DNA of 64,000 nucleotides from Arthrobacter alpinus (GCF_001445575.1 NZ_CP013200.1:62001-126000), one strand, 5' to 3'; shown: positions 37,359-46,475, numbered from the stretch's first letter. Notes: generated by a model not told the origin, from the sequence alone. A program made the numbers and translations.

Positions 37359-38114
37359 ATGAGCCAGGAACTTTCCACTCTCACAGCAGTTGTCACCGGC
37401 GGCGCATCGGGTATTGGCGCAGCCATTGCAGCCAAGTTGCAGTCCATGGGCGCACAGATTGCCGTCCTGGATCTGAACCCGAATGACCTCCCCGAGGGCC
37501 AGCTCGGATTTGCCTGCGACGTCTCCGAGGACGCCTCGGTGGTGGCTGCCATCGCTGGCACCGTTGAGGCGTTTGGCGGCGTGGACATTGTTGTGAACAA
37601 CGCTGGCATCGGCGCCATCGGATCCGTGGAAGACAACGACGACGAGGAATGGGCTCGCGTGTGGAACATCAACGTAGTGGGCATGGTCCGCGTTTCACGC
37701 GCCGCACTGCCGCACCTGCGCCAGTCCTCCAGCGCCGCCATTGTGAACATTTCCTCCATCGCGGCGACGGCGGGCCTGCCCGCACGTGCCCTCTATTCGG
37801 CAACCAAGGGCGCAGTGTTGTCACTGACCCAGGCCATGGCCGCCGACCACCTCCGTGAAGGCATCCGCGTCAACGCCGTTAACCCCGGCACCGCAGACAC
37901 CCCTTGGATTGGCCGTCTGCTCTCTCAGGCCGATGACCCCGCCGCCGAGCGCGCGGCGCTCAACGCCCGGCAGCCGCATGGCCGCATGGTCACCGCCGAT
38001 GAAGTTGCCGGCGCCGTGGCCTACCTGGCCAGCCCGCTGTCAGGCTCCACTTCCGGAACGTCCATTGCTGTAGACGGCGGCATGCAGGCTCTGCGCCTAC
38101 GTCCCGTGGGATAA
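37359..38114 (+). CDS. 2-keto-3-deoxy-L-fuconate dehydrogenase (SDR family)
   Basis: A classical short-chain dehydrogenase that oxidises C4 of 2-keto-3-deoxy-L-fuconate with NAD. The cofactor motif TGGASGIG is at residues 13-20, NNAG follows, and the catalytic Ser, Tyr and Lys lie in NISSIAATAGLPARALYSATKGA. The ending GTSIAVDGGMQAL is typical. It starts one base after the hydrolase stop, so both are made together. SDR sequences alone do not fix substrate; the role follows from the complete pathway around it. Confidence 0.9.
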   Translation: MSQELSTLTAVVTGGASGIGAAIAAKLQSMGAQIAVLDLNPNDLPEGQLGFACDVSEDASVVAAIAGTVEAFGGVDIVVNNAGIGAIGSVEDNDDEEWARVWNINVVGMVRVSRAALPHLRQSSSAAIVNISSIAATAGLPARALYSATKGAVLSLTQAMAADHLREGIRVNAVNPGTADTPWIGRLLSQADDPAAERAALNARQPHGRMVTADEVAGAVAYLASPLSGSTSGTSIAVDGGMQALRLRPVG

Positions 38115-38120
38115 CACCTC

Positions 38121-38309
38121 CAACGCTGCATCACCTTCCGGCCGTTTTTAACCAACGCCGCATCACCTTCCGGGGTTAATCCCATTACGCTCCCTCTCTG
38201 ATGGAGACGCGATGCCAAAAATGGGCAGGAAGTGATGCGGCGTTGCACAAAACTGGCCGGAACATGATGCGGCGCTGCCGAAAACACGCCGGAAAGTGAT
38301 GCGGCGTTG
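38121..38309. repeat. Five-copy inverted repeat cluster (CCGGAA-GTGATGCGGCGTTG)
   Basis: Copies are at 38121-38141 and 38153-38173 in one orientation and at 38226-38245, 38257-38277 and 38289-38309 in the other, with few mismatches. The middle holds TACGCTCCCTC, a piece of the other repeat family. It separates two convergent genes and may serve as their terminator. Confidence 0.88.
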
Positions 38310-38314
38310 GGGTG

Positions 38315-40564
38315 TCAGCCGGCCTGGGCCAAGACCAGCGGCAGAACTTGCGCAGCTCCGGCACTTCGCAGGGCTCGGCCGGCTACGGTGAGGCTCCAGC
38401 GGCTGTCCACCAAATCATCGAGCAGGAGTACCGGGCCCGGATGGGCGCCGAGCGCAGCAGCAAGCTCCGGACCAACGGCAAAACGGTCCCACACCCCGGC
38501 CAAACGGTAAGCACTGTTGCCGCCGCGCTGGCCAGTGGGCCCACCGAATTCCAGCGACATCTCGCCGAGGTACGGCAGCCTGCCAATCTCACAAATGGCC
38601 TGAGCAAATGATTGCAGCAGCACCGGCTTGGTACGCGAGGGCATGGAAACCACGGCGACCGGACGTCCCGATCCTTCCCAGCCGTGCTGACCCCACTCGC
38701 GCAGCACTGCCACTACGGCTTGGGCCATGCCCGTTTCAAGTGGGGCATCCGGCGCCTCGGCGGCGAACATGCTCCGCAGGGAGTTGCCCCATCCAAGATC
38801 GCTGAGCCGGGCCAGTATCCGTCCGCCGGAGACCAATTCACCGGCCTTGAGTTTGCCCTTGACGGGAACACCCAACTTGTCCATTCCGGTGGGCCACATG
38901 GCCCGCGGGTCCAAGGGCAGCCCGGCATGACGCAGTGACTCGCCAGCCGCCTCAGCAGCACTGGAGACCACTTCGCCACTGAACCAACGGCCAGTACAGT
39001 TATCGCACCGCCCGCATGGCGCTGCGGTTTCGTCATCGAGTGCGGCTGCCAAATACTCCATGCGGCAGCCGGACATGCGTTCGTATTCCACCATGGACTG
39101 CTGCTCATCCACCCGCGCCTGGGCTATGCGGCGGTACCGCTCCTCGTCATAAACCCACGGTTGTCCCGTGGATTCCCAGCCACCGGAGACCCTGCGGACG
39201 GCGCCATCCACGGCAAGGACCTTCAACAGCAGCTCCAGCGGGGTCCGGCGTAAATCAACTCTGGCTTCCAGCGCGGGCGTGGACATGGCTTTGGGCGATT
39301 CGCCCAGTGTGGACAGCACCGCCATGGCCTTGTCTTGGGCCGGCATGGAGGCCGTGGCAAAGTAGCGCCAAATGTCAGCATCTTCGCTGCCGGGCAGGAG
39401 CAACACGTCGGCGTTCGCACTCCCACGGCCGGCACGGCCCACCTGTTGGTAGTAGGCGACCGGGGACGACGGCGCTCCCAAGTGAACAACGAATCCCAAG
39501 TCTGGTTTGTCGAAGCCCATGCCCAGAGCGCTCGTGGCCACCAGCGCCTTCACCTGGTTATTCTTCAGGGCCTCTTCCAACGCTTCGCGTTCCATGGTGT
39601 CGGTGCGGCCCGTATAAGCCTTCACCGCGTGGCCTGCCCCGGCCAACAGCCGCGCGGTGTCCTCAGCGGCGGAAACAGTGAGGGTGTAAATGATGCCGCT
39701 GCCCGGCAGCTCGGCCAGATGTGTCAGTAGCCAACCGAGCCGGTCACGGGAATCAGCCAGCCGCAGCACGCCCAACCGCAGGGATTTCCTGGCCAGCGGT
39801 CCACGAATGGTGAACACGCCCTTGCCCAGCTGCTCTTCAATATCGGCAACCACCCGGGAGTTGGCCGTGGCAGTGGTGGCCAATACCGGCACCGACGCCG
39901 GCAGCTGCGCAATGAGGTCCGCAATGCGGCGGTAGTCCGGACGGAAGTCATGGCCCCAGTCAGAGATGCAGTGGGCCTCGTCAATTACCAATAACCCGGT
40001 TCTGCGAATCAGCGTTGGCAGCTGATTCTCCCTGAACGACGGGTTGGTCAACCGCTCCGGGGACACCAGCAACACGTCCACCTCATCGGCCGCCAAGGCA
40101 GCAGAGACCTCACCCCACTCGGTGGCATTGGCGGAGTTAATAGCCATGGCCCGCACCCCGGCACGCTCGGCAGCGGCAACCTGATCACGCATCAAGGCCA
40201 AGAGCGGGGAGACGATCAGGGTAGGGCCGGCCCCGCGGCCCCGCAACAAAAGGGACGCCACAAAGTACACGGCCGATTTTCCCCAGCCGGTGCGCTGAAC
40301 CACCAAGGCGCGGCGACCGGCGTCGACCAGGGCCTCAATGGCTTCATACTGTCCGTCATGAAAATCCGCGTCCGCTCTGCCCACCAGGGCGCGCAACACT
40401 TCCAGAGCTTGCTCCCGGGTCTCGCCCCGGCTCTGGGCCTGGCTCTCGTCCCGGCTCTGGGCCTGGCTCGCGCCCCGGCTCCCGGTCTGGCCCGCGTCCC
40501 GATTCTCGGTTGAAAAGGCACTCTCGGGTGCCGCGGACATTCCGGGGGCTGGCTGTGTTGTCAT
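38315..40564 (-). CDS. recQ: RecQ-family DNA helicase with C-terminal phosphoribosyltransferase-like domain
   Basis: An ATP-driven 3'-5' DNA helicase, about 749 residues. After a 50-residue Gln/Arg/Ser-rich repeat leader, the motor shows QYEAIEALVDAGRRALVVQRTGWGKS (motifs 0 and I; GWGKS is Walker A), LVIDEAHCISDWGHDFRPDY (motif II, DEAH), TATANSRVV, and QQVGRAGRG (motif VI). A RecQ-Ct zinc region has Cys in CRMEY and CGRCDNC. The last 120 residues look like a phosphoribosyltransferase: VVSMPSRTKP and the PRPP-loop-like VLLLDDLVDSRWS. ATG 40564 is chosen; a longer in-frame start at 40615 overlaps the manB promoter. Confidence 0.88.
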   Translation of the reverse strand: MTTQPAPGMSAAPESAFSTENRDAGQTGSRGASQAQSRDESQAQSRGETREQALEVLRALVGRADADFHDGQYEAIEALVDAGRRALVVQRTGWGKSAVYFVASLLLRGRGAGPTLIVSPLLALMRDQVAAAERAGVRAMAINSANATEWGEVSAALAADEVDVLLVSPERLTNPSFRENQLPTLIRRTGLLVIDEAHCISDWGHDFRPDYRRIADLIAQLPASVPVLATTATANSRVVADIEEQLGKGVFTIRGPLARKSLRLGVLRLADSRDRLGWLLTHLAELPGSGIIYTLTVSAAEDTARLLAGAGHAVKAYTGRTDTMEREALEEALKNNQVKALVATSALGMGFDKPDLGFVVHLGAPSSPVAYYQQVGRAGRGSANADVLLLPGSEDADIWRYFATASMPAQDKAMAVLSTLGESPKAMSTPALEARVDLRRTPLELLLKVLAVDGAVRRVSGGWESTGQPWVYDEERYRRIAQARVDEQQSMVEYERMSGCRMEYLAAALDDETAAPCGRCDNCTGRWFSGEVVSSAAEAAGESLRHAGLPLDPRAMWPTGMDKLGVPVKGKLKAGELVSGGRILARLSDLGWGNSLRSMFAAEAPDAPLETGMAQAVVAVLREWGQHGWEGSGRPVAVVSMPSRTKPVLLQSFAQAICEIGRLPYLGEMSLEFGGPTGQRGGNSAYRLAGVWDRFAVGPELAAALGAHPGPVLLLDDLVDSRWSLTVAGRALRSAGAAQVLPLVLAQAG

Positions 40565-40662
40565 ACCCTCAGTATTCCAGCGGCCACCAACACGCAACGC
40601 CCCACCCCAGTCCACGCTGTGGATAACTCCACCGTTTTGGTCTCCAGCGGTAGGATGGACGG

Positions 40663-42081
40663 GTGACTACTGAAGATAATTCGCCGGTTGACCTGTCCAG
40701 CTCTTTCAAGGCGTATGACGTCCGCGGGATCGTGGGTCAATCCATCACCGCCGCCTCCGTCAAAGCCGTCGGTGCTGCTTTCGTCGATGTGCTGGGCCTG
40801 GAAGGCCAAAATATTTTGGTTGGTGGCGATATGCGCCCCTCCTCCCCCGAGTTCTCCCAAGCCTTTGCTGAGGGTGCTGCAGGACGCGGGGCCAATGTGC
40901 AGTTGTTGGGCCTGATCTCCACCGATGAGCTGTACTTCGCATCCGGGGTGCTCAATGCCGCTGGCGTGGTTTTCACCGCCAGCCACAACCCTGCCGAATA
41001 CAACGGCATGAAGATGACCAAGCCCGGCGCCGTCCCCGTTTCCTCGGAATCCGGGCTGACGGAAATCCGTGACCTCGCCCAGCAGTACCTCAGCGACTGC
41101 ATCCCGAACACCCCCGGCACTGTGGGCACCATTGGCACAGCGGATGTCCTCAAGGACTACTCCGAATACCTGCGCAAGCTGGTAAACCTGAGCGACTCGC
41201 GCCCTCTGAAAATTGTGGTTGACGCCGGCAACGGGATGGCTGGCATGACCACCCCCGCCGTTCTGGGCGACACCCTGCTCCCGGGCCTGCCTTTCGAGAT
41301 TATCCCGCTCTACTTTGAGCTCGACGGCACCTTCCCGAACCACCCGGCCAACCCGCTGGAACCGGCCAACCTCGTGGACCTGCAGGCAGCCGTGGTCAAG
41401 CATGGTGCGGACATTGGCCTGGCGTTCGACGGCGACGCTGACCGCTGCTTCGTCATCGATGAGCTGGGGGCTCCGCTTTCGCCGTCGGCCGTCACCGCCT
41501 TGGTGGCTCGGCGCGAAATTGCCCGCGCGAAGGCCTTGGGCGAGGAACATCCCACTGTGATCCACAACCTGATCACCTCCCGTGCGGTGCCTGAACTGAT
41601 CACGCACGACGGCGGCCGCCCCGTCCGTACGCGCGTGGGCCACTCCTTCATCAAGGCCACCATGGCCGCCGAAGGCGCAGTTTTCGGTGGCGAGCATTCC
41701 GCTCACTACTACTTCCGCGACTTCTTCAATGCCGATACCGGGATGCTGGCCGCCATGCATGTGCTGGCCGCCCTCGGCGAGCAGGATGGCCCGTTGTCAG
41801 ATCTGGGCCGCGAATACGAGCCCTACGTGTCCAGTGGCGAGATCAACTCCCAGCTGGCCGATGTCCCAGCCGCCGTGGCGCGCGTCCGCGCAGCCTACAC
41901 ACGTGATGATGTAGCGGTTGACGAACTCGATGGCATTACCTTCACGGCCAAGGACGGCACGTGGTGGTTCAACCTGCGGGCCTCCAACACGGAGCCTTTC
42001 CTGCGTCTGAACGCCGAAGCCGTGGATGCCGTGACCATGGCGGACATCCGCGACGCCGTCCTAGACCTCGTGCGCCAGTAG
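40663..42081 (+). CDS. manB: Phosphomannomutase/phosphoglucomutase
   Basis: It interconverts hexose 1- and 6-phosphates (mannose and possibly glucose) for glycan and cell-wall precursors. Of the alpha-D-phosphohexomutase family: catalytic Ser in TASHNPAEYNGMK, the metal loop FDGDADRC, the sugar-binding GGEHSAHYYF, and the phosphate-binding RASNTEPFLR. The 472-residue length is normal. GTG 40663 begins MTTEDNSPVDLSSSFKAYDVRG, with AGGATGG just upstream. It is divergent from recQ and followed by an unknown gene and nsrR on the same strand. Confidence 0.93.
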   Translation: MTTEDNSPVDLSSSFKAYDVRGIVGQSITAASVKAVGAAFVDVLGLEGQNILVGGDMRPSSPEFSQAFAEGAAGRGANVQLLGLISTDELYFASGVLNAAGVVFTASHNPAEYNGMKMTKPGAVPVSSESGLTEIRDLAQQYLSDCIPNTPGTVGTIGTADVLKDYSEYLRKLVNLSDSRPLKIVVDAGNGMAGMTTPAVLGDTLLPGLPFEIIPLYFELDGTFPNHPANPLEPANLVDLQAAVVKHGADIGLAFDGDADRCFVIDELGAPLSPSAVTALVARREIARAKALGEEHPTVIHNLITSRAVPELITHDGGRPVRTRVGHSFIKATMAAEGAVFGGEHSAHYYFRDFFNADTGMLAAMHVLAALGEQDGPLSDLGREYEPYVSSGEINSQLADVPAAVARVRAAYTRDDVAVDELDGITFTAKDGTWWFNLRASNTEPFLRLNAEAVDAVTMADIRDAVLDLVRQ

Positions 42082-42144
42082 CTTCCACAGGACCGGCAAC
42101 ACCGCTTCACACCAACACCAGCACCACTTTTTACAGGAGTACCT

Positions 42145-42600
42145 ATGGAGCCGAACACCCCCGAACAGTCCGAAGCCGACCAACTGGTGCAGGATGACCT
42201 GAACAAGCTCCTGGGCACCGCCCTAGGAGTTGCCGGTGAACAGCTGGAAACCCACGGCGCCTTCCTCCCGGTGGGTTTGGTCATGAGTAACGACGGGGAC
42301 CTGAGTTTGGTGGCCGTCTCCTCCAACGCTGCAGAAGGCGCCGGTGAGGAAGAGCTGGACGCCGACCAGATGGTGGCGGACCTGTTCGAGGCACTGAGCC
42401 AGCAGCGCGAGCAAAACCGTGCTGCCGCCGTCGTATGTGACATTCATTTGCCAGACGACGCCACCGATGCCATCCACGTGATGGCCGAGCACAGCACCGG
42501 CGTGAGTGTTTCCGCAGTCCGCCCCTACCGTCAGGCACCTACCGGATGGGAATTCGGCAACCCGTTCCTGGAGCCTGGCGAGACCACGATCTGGGCATGA
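42145..42600 (+). CDS. Conserved hypothetical protein
   Basis: I do not recognise the family. The 151-residue acidic protein has no signal peptide or membrane helix. Its middle (GAFLPVGLVMSNDGDLSLVAV) and end (AVVCDIHLPDDATDAIHVMA, then PYRQAPTGWEFGNPFLEPG) suggest a small alpha/beta fold. CAGGAG five bases before ATG 42145 supports it as a real gene. It lies 63 bases after manB and three bases before nsrR, so it may be co-transcribed with the regulator. Confidence 0.75.
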   Translation: MEPNTPEQSEADQLVQDDLNKLLGTALGVAGEQLETHGAFLPVGLVMSNDGDLSLVAVSSNAAEGAGEEELDADQMVADLFEALSQQREQNRAAAVVCDIHLPDDATDAIHVMAEHSTGVSVSAVRPYRQAPTGWEFGNPFLEPGETTIWA

Positions 42601-42603
42601 TCC

Positions 42604-43053
42604 ATGCGGATTAACTCCTTCGCAGACGTCAGTCTGAGGCTCTTGATGGTGTTAAGTTCCACCCCTGAGACCGAGCTCCCCACCACCCGCGAGCTCGCTG
42701 AGATGGTGGGGACGCCCTACAACCACGTCAGCAAAGCCGTGCTCAAATTGCGCCAAATGGGGCTAGTCGAGGCCATCCGCGGCCGCAGCGGCGGCGTACG
42801 AATCTCCGCTGCCGGCAAGGACGCCACCGTTGGTCGTGTGCTGCGCGTGCTCGATGATCACAACGATGTTGCCGCATGCCAAACCGACACGGGCGAATGC
42901 CCTTTGGTTCATGAGTGCGGTCTGCGCGGCGCCCTGAATCACGCCCGCGAGTCCTTCTACTCCTCCCTGGACAATGTCAGCATTTACAGCCTCGCCCGGA
43001 AGACACCAGACGGCCCCGTGCCTGTGATGTTAACCACATCACGCCCCGGGTGA
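42604..43053 (+). CDS. nsrR: Nitric-oxide-sensing Rrf2-family repressor NsrR
   Basis: An Rrf2 repressor whose iron-sulfur cluster is destroyed by nitric oxide, freeing target promoters. The winged helix shows SLRLLMVLSSTPE, TRELAEMVGTPYNHVSKAVLK and the wing RGRSGGVRIS. Three cluster Cys are in the spacing C-X6-C-X5-C (ACQTDTGECPLVHECGL), as in NsrR. hmp follows on the same strand, with a canonical NsrR box directly before it. The gene starts three bases after the preceding stop. Confidence 0.92.
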   Translation: MRINSFADVSLRLLMVLSSTPETELPTTRELAEMVGTPYNHVSKAVLKLRQMGLVEAIRGRSGGVRISAAGKDATVGRVLRVLDDHNDVAACQTDTGECPLVHECGLRGALNHARESFYSSLDNVSIYSLARKTPDGPVPVMLTTSRPG

Positions 43054-43071
43054 TCCGCGCCAAATCAGCAT

Positions 43072-43092
43072 ATTTCTACGATCGGTAGAAAT
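43072..43092. promoter_or_regulatory. Second palindrome upstream of hmp
   Basis: ATTTCTAC and GTAGAAAT are perfect inverted arms around GATCG. It lies 11 bases before the NsrR box. It may bind another regulator or overlap the promoter. Confidence 0.5.
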
Positions 43093-43102
43093 TGTAGATT
43101 TA

Positions 43103-43125
43103 AACTCGCATTTGAAATGCTACTT
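43103..43125. promoter_or_regulatory. NsrR operator upstream of hmp
   Basis: An 11-1-11 palindrome centred on 43114 with core GCATTTGAAATGC, matching the NsrR consensus TGCATTT-N-AAATGCA. It is 38 bases before the hmp start. Confidence 0.8.
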
Positions 43126-43162
43126 TGGAATTGTCACCATGACTTTTACCCAAGGAGTAAAG

Positions 43163-44335
43163 ATGCTTTCGGAAAAATCGCGACCGCTGATTGTTGCCAC
43201 ACTCCCCTTGGTGGGCTCACGCTTAGGCGCCATCACCCCGAACTTCTACAGCCGCATGCTCACCGCGCACCCGGAACTTCTGGACGGATTGTTCAGCCGG
43301 GCAAACCAAAACAACGGTGAGCAGCAGAAGGCTCTGGCCGGTTCCATTGCCGGCTTCGCCTCAGCTCTGGTGGCCAACCCGAACATCATCCCCGAGCAGC
43401 TGCTCAGCCGCATCGCCCACAAGCACACGTCATTGGGCATCACCGAAGACCAGTACCAAATCGTGTACAAGTACCTGTTCGAGGCCATCGCCGAAGAACT
43501 CGCAGACGTCATTACTGCCGAAATCGCCGAGGCCTGGACTGAGGTCTACTGGCTCATGGCCAACGCCTTGATCAAGATTGAGAAGGGCCTTTACGCCCTG
43601 CAGGCCAATGACAAGATGTGGATGCCATGGACAGTGGTTGAGAAGAATCCGGCCGGCACCGATTCCATGACCTTTGTGCTGGAGCCTGCCGATGACACCG
43701 CCGTCACCGTTGCCCGCCCCGGCCAGTTTGTCAGCGTCAAGGTGGCCTTGCCTGACGGTCTTCTCCAGTGCCGCCAGTACTCACTGTCCGCCGACGTGGA
43801 GTCCACCACTCGGCGCGTGTTCACCACCAAGCGCGACGACGGCGGCGAGGTTTCGCCCGTGCTGCACCGAGATGTACAGATAGGGGACGTGGTGGAGCTT
43901 TCCAATCCTTACGGCGATGTGACGCTCGACGGCGAGGGCCCGGTTGTCTTTGCTACGGCAGGGATCGGCTGCACCCCCTCCGCATCGGCGCTGCGTGCGC
44001 TGGCCACGGCTGGCTTGGACCGCGAGGTTTTGGTACTGCATGCGGAGAAGAATCTTCAGGCATGGGCGCTGCGGGACCAGATGACGGCCGATGTTGCGGC
44101 CATTGACGGGGCACAGTTGCAGCTTTGGTTGGAGGAACCCACCGCCGGTCACCACAAGGGATTCATGACCTTGGAGGGCCTGGATTTGCCAGCCAACGCA
44201 TCCATGTACGTCTGCGGCCCGCTGCCGTTCATGAAGGCCATTCGGAACCAGGCCATCGAGGCGGGCATCCCGTCCACCAAAATCCACTATGAGGTCTTCG
44301 GCCCGGACCTGTGGCTCGCAGGCGCCGCCTCCTAA
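43163..44335 (+). CDS. hmp: Flavohemoprotein, nitric oxide dioxygenase
   Basis: It converts nitric oxide plus oxygen to nitrate using NAD(P)H, in the cytoplasm. The N-terminal globin domain carries the proximal His in RIAHKHTSLGI and the conserved FEAIAEEL and WTEVYWLMAN helices. The reductase half has the FAD motif CRQYSLS and the NAD-binding VFATAGIGCTPSASALRAL and MYVCGPLPFMKAI. At 390 residues it is normal. The open frame starts at 43112, but AAGGAG (43152-43157) before ATG 43163 sets the start. Repression by NsrR is indicated by the operator upstream. Confidence 0.94.
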   Translation: MLSEKSRPLIVATLPLVGSRLGAITPNFYSRMLTAHPELLDGLFSRANQNNGEQQKALAGSIAGFASALVANPNIIPEQLLSRIAHKHTSLGITEDQYQIVYKYLFEAIAEELADVITAEIAEAWTEVYWLMANALIKIEKGLYALQANDKMWMPWTVVEKNPAGTDSMTFVLEPADDTAVTVARPGQFVSVKVALPDGLLQCRQYSLSADVESTTRRVFTTKRDDGGEVSPVLHRDVQIGDVVELSNPYGDVTLDGEGPVVFATAGIGCTPSASALRALATAGLDREVLVLHAEKNLQAWALRDQMTADVAAIDGAQLQLWLEEPTAGHHKGFMTLEGLDLPANASMYVCGPLPFMKAIRNQAIEAGIPSTKIHYEVFGPDLWLAGAAS

Positions 44336-44350
44336 CTTACCGCAACTGCT

Positions 44351-44444
44351 GATGGCGCCACAGTTCCCTCGCGGGCAGTAAGATTTCCTCGGTCGCTGAG
44401 CGACCTTGAAAATCCATCCCCGCTCCGGGAACCGTGGCGCCATC
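44351..44444. repeat. Nested palindrome between convergent hmp and pckG
   Basis: GATGGCGCCACAGTTCCC (44351-44368) pairs with 44427-44444 with one mismatch. Inside lies GGTCGC-TGA-GCGACC (44391-44405) plus smaller CCC/GGG hairpins. The result is a cloverleaf-like fold of about 94 bases, possibly a joint terminator or a structured RNA. Confidence 0.75.
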
Positions 44445-44495
44445 GCTGTAGTTAGGTGACGCCGCCCCAGCGCTTAGGTGTCGTTGCCTTTAAAG

Positions 44496-46324
44496 CTAGG
44501 CTGCGAAGCGCTCCTTGAGGGTGCGCAACTCCTCGGACAGCTCGGCCGGGAGGGAATCACCGAAGCGGGCGTACCACTCATCGATACCCTTGAGCTCGGC
44601 ATCCCATTCAGCCGGAACCACCTTCAGCGCGTCTTCCAGGTCCGCTGCTGTGACGTCCAGACCGGCGACGTCGATGGCACCGGGGTAGGAATGAATCCGA
44701 TGGGTGTCTCTACGGCGTCGGCTTTTCCTTCGATGCGCTCGATGGCCCACTTGAGCACGCGGCTATTCTCGCCGAATCCGGGCCACGCGAATCCGCCAGA
44801 TTCAGTGCGGCGGAACCAGTTGACCAAGAAGATCTTGGGCAGCCGGGCCTGGTTGGCCTTGGCCGAGAGGCTGATCCAGTGCTTGAGGTAGTCTCCTGCG
44901 TCGTAGCCGATGAACGGCAGCATGGCCATGGGGTCGCGGCGAACAACGCCCACGGCACCCGTGGCGGCAGCAGTGGTTTCAGAAGAAAGCGTTGAGCCCA
45001 TGAAGATCCCGTTGGTCCAGCTGCGAGCCTCGGTAATGAGAGGGATGGTGGTCTTGCGGCGACCACCGAAGAGGATGGCGTTGATTTCAACACCCTCGGT
45101 GTTGAAGTAGTCCTTGGACAACATGTCCACCTGGTCGATCGGGGTGGCGAAACGGGAGTTGGGGTGCGCAGCCGTGCGGCCGGCAGCCGGCGTCCAGTCA
45201 TGACCCTCCCAATCAGTCAGGTGAGCGGGCACTTCGGTGGTCATGCCCTCCCACCACACGCCGCCGTCGTCAGTCAGGGCCACATTGGTGAAGATGGAGT
45301 TGCCCTTGACAATCGCGGCCATGGCGTTGGGGTTGGTGGCCCAGCCGGTACCGGGAGCCACGCCGAACAAGCCAGCTTCGGGGTTCACTGCACGCAGCTC
45401 ACCCTCCTTACCGAAGCGCATCCAGTTGATGTCATCGCCCAGAGTTTCGGCCTTCCATCCGGGGATGGTCGGTTCCAGCAGCGCCAGGTTGGTCTTGCCG
45501 CAGGCCGAGGGGAACGCCGCAGCCACATGGTAGGTCTTCTGCTCGGGGCTGGTGAGCTTGAGGATCAGCATGTGCTCTGCAAGCCATCCCTCATCCCGGG
45601 CCATGACGGAGGCAATGCGCAGGGCAAAGCACTTCTTGCCCAGCAAGGCGTTTCCGCCGTAGCCGGAGCCGAAGGAGAAGATGGAGCGCTCTTCAGGGAA
45701 GTGGACAATCCACTTCTCATCGTTGCAGGGCCAGGCAACGTCCTTTTCGCCGTCAGCCAGCGGGGCTCCTACGGAGTGCAGTGCCGGGACGAAGAAGGCG
45801 TTGGTGTCCTCGATCTTGCGGAGAACGTCGGTGCCGATGGTGGCCATGATGCGCATGGAGGCAACAACGTAGGCGGAGTCAGTGATCTCCACGCCGAACT
45901 TGGGGTCCTGCGCGTCGAGCGGTCCCATGACGAAGGGGATGACGTACATGGTGCGTCCGCGCATGCTGCCGGCGAAGCGCTCGTTGAGGATCTCCTTCAT
46001 GGCGGCTGGATCCATCCAGTTGTTGGTGAAGCCGGCGTCGCGCTCCTTTTCGGAGCAGATGAAGGTGCGGTCCTCTACTCGGGCCACATCTTTGGGGTCC
46101 GAGAATGCTGCGAAGGAATTGGGGAAAAGTTCCGGGTTCAGGCGAGTGAAGGTACCTTCATTCACCAGGTCGTCCGTCAACAGGGCATATTCCTGCGCAG
46201 ACCCGTCTACCCAGCGGATGCTCTCCGGCAAGGTCAAAGCTGCAACCTCAGCTACCCAGGCGGCGAGGCCCTCGTGGGTAGTCATTGCCTGCTCAACGGA
46301 TTCCTGCACTGGCGCGTTGCCCAT
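44496..46324 (-). CDS. pckG: Phosphoenolpyruvate carboxykinase (GTP), apparent frameshift near the C-terminus
   Basis: The gluconeogenic enzyme that turns oxaloacetate and GTP into PEP and CO2. Family blocks: [17 protein letters not shown], the P-loop [15 protein letters not shown], the GTP-site segment [21 protein letters not shown] in parts. The main frame goes wrong after GFIPTP; the next frame continues [19 protein letters not shown] to the proper end TLKERFAA at 44496. One extra C in the coding-strand CCCC run (plus strand 44682-44685) restores a normal 600-residue protein. The start is ATG 46324, seven bases after AAGGG, rather than ATG 46339. A CRP-like site lies upstream. Confidence 0.9.
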
Positions 46325-46475
46325 TGTGTTGCCCTTCATTGGGTGGGTAGGTGATGTCTAAATGCTATGGCTCGTTTTTCGGCAGTCTTGAGCATTGGAC
46401 ATGGGATGTATTGCTTCGGACGCACGTAAGTTTCCCGACTTTCCGGGGTTTTTCAGGTTTGTTATCGAACCCATT

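Noticed and set aside
40618..40626. A perfect DnaA box (TGTGGATAA) between recQ and manB
   Set aside because: A single 9-base match is expected about once in a window this size; no cluster and no origin genes are nearby.
44496..46324. pckG, ltrA, the FAD protein and the S9 peptidase as pseudogenes
   Set aside because: Each has one missing base and otherwise intact domains on both sides; most losses lie in C or G runs, which favours read error.
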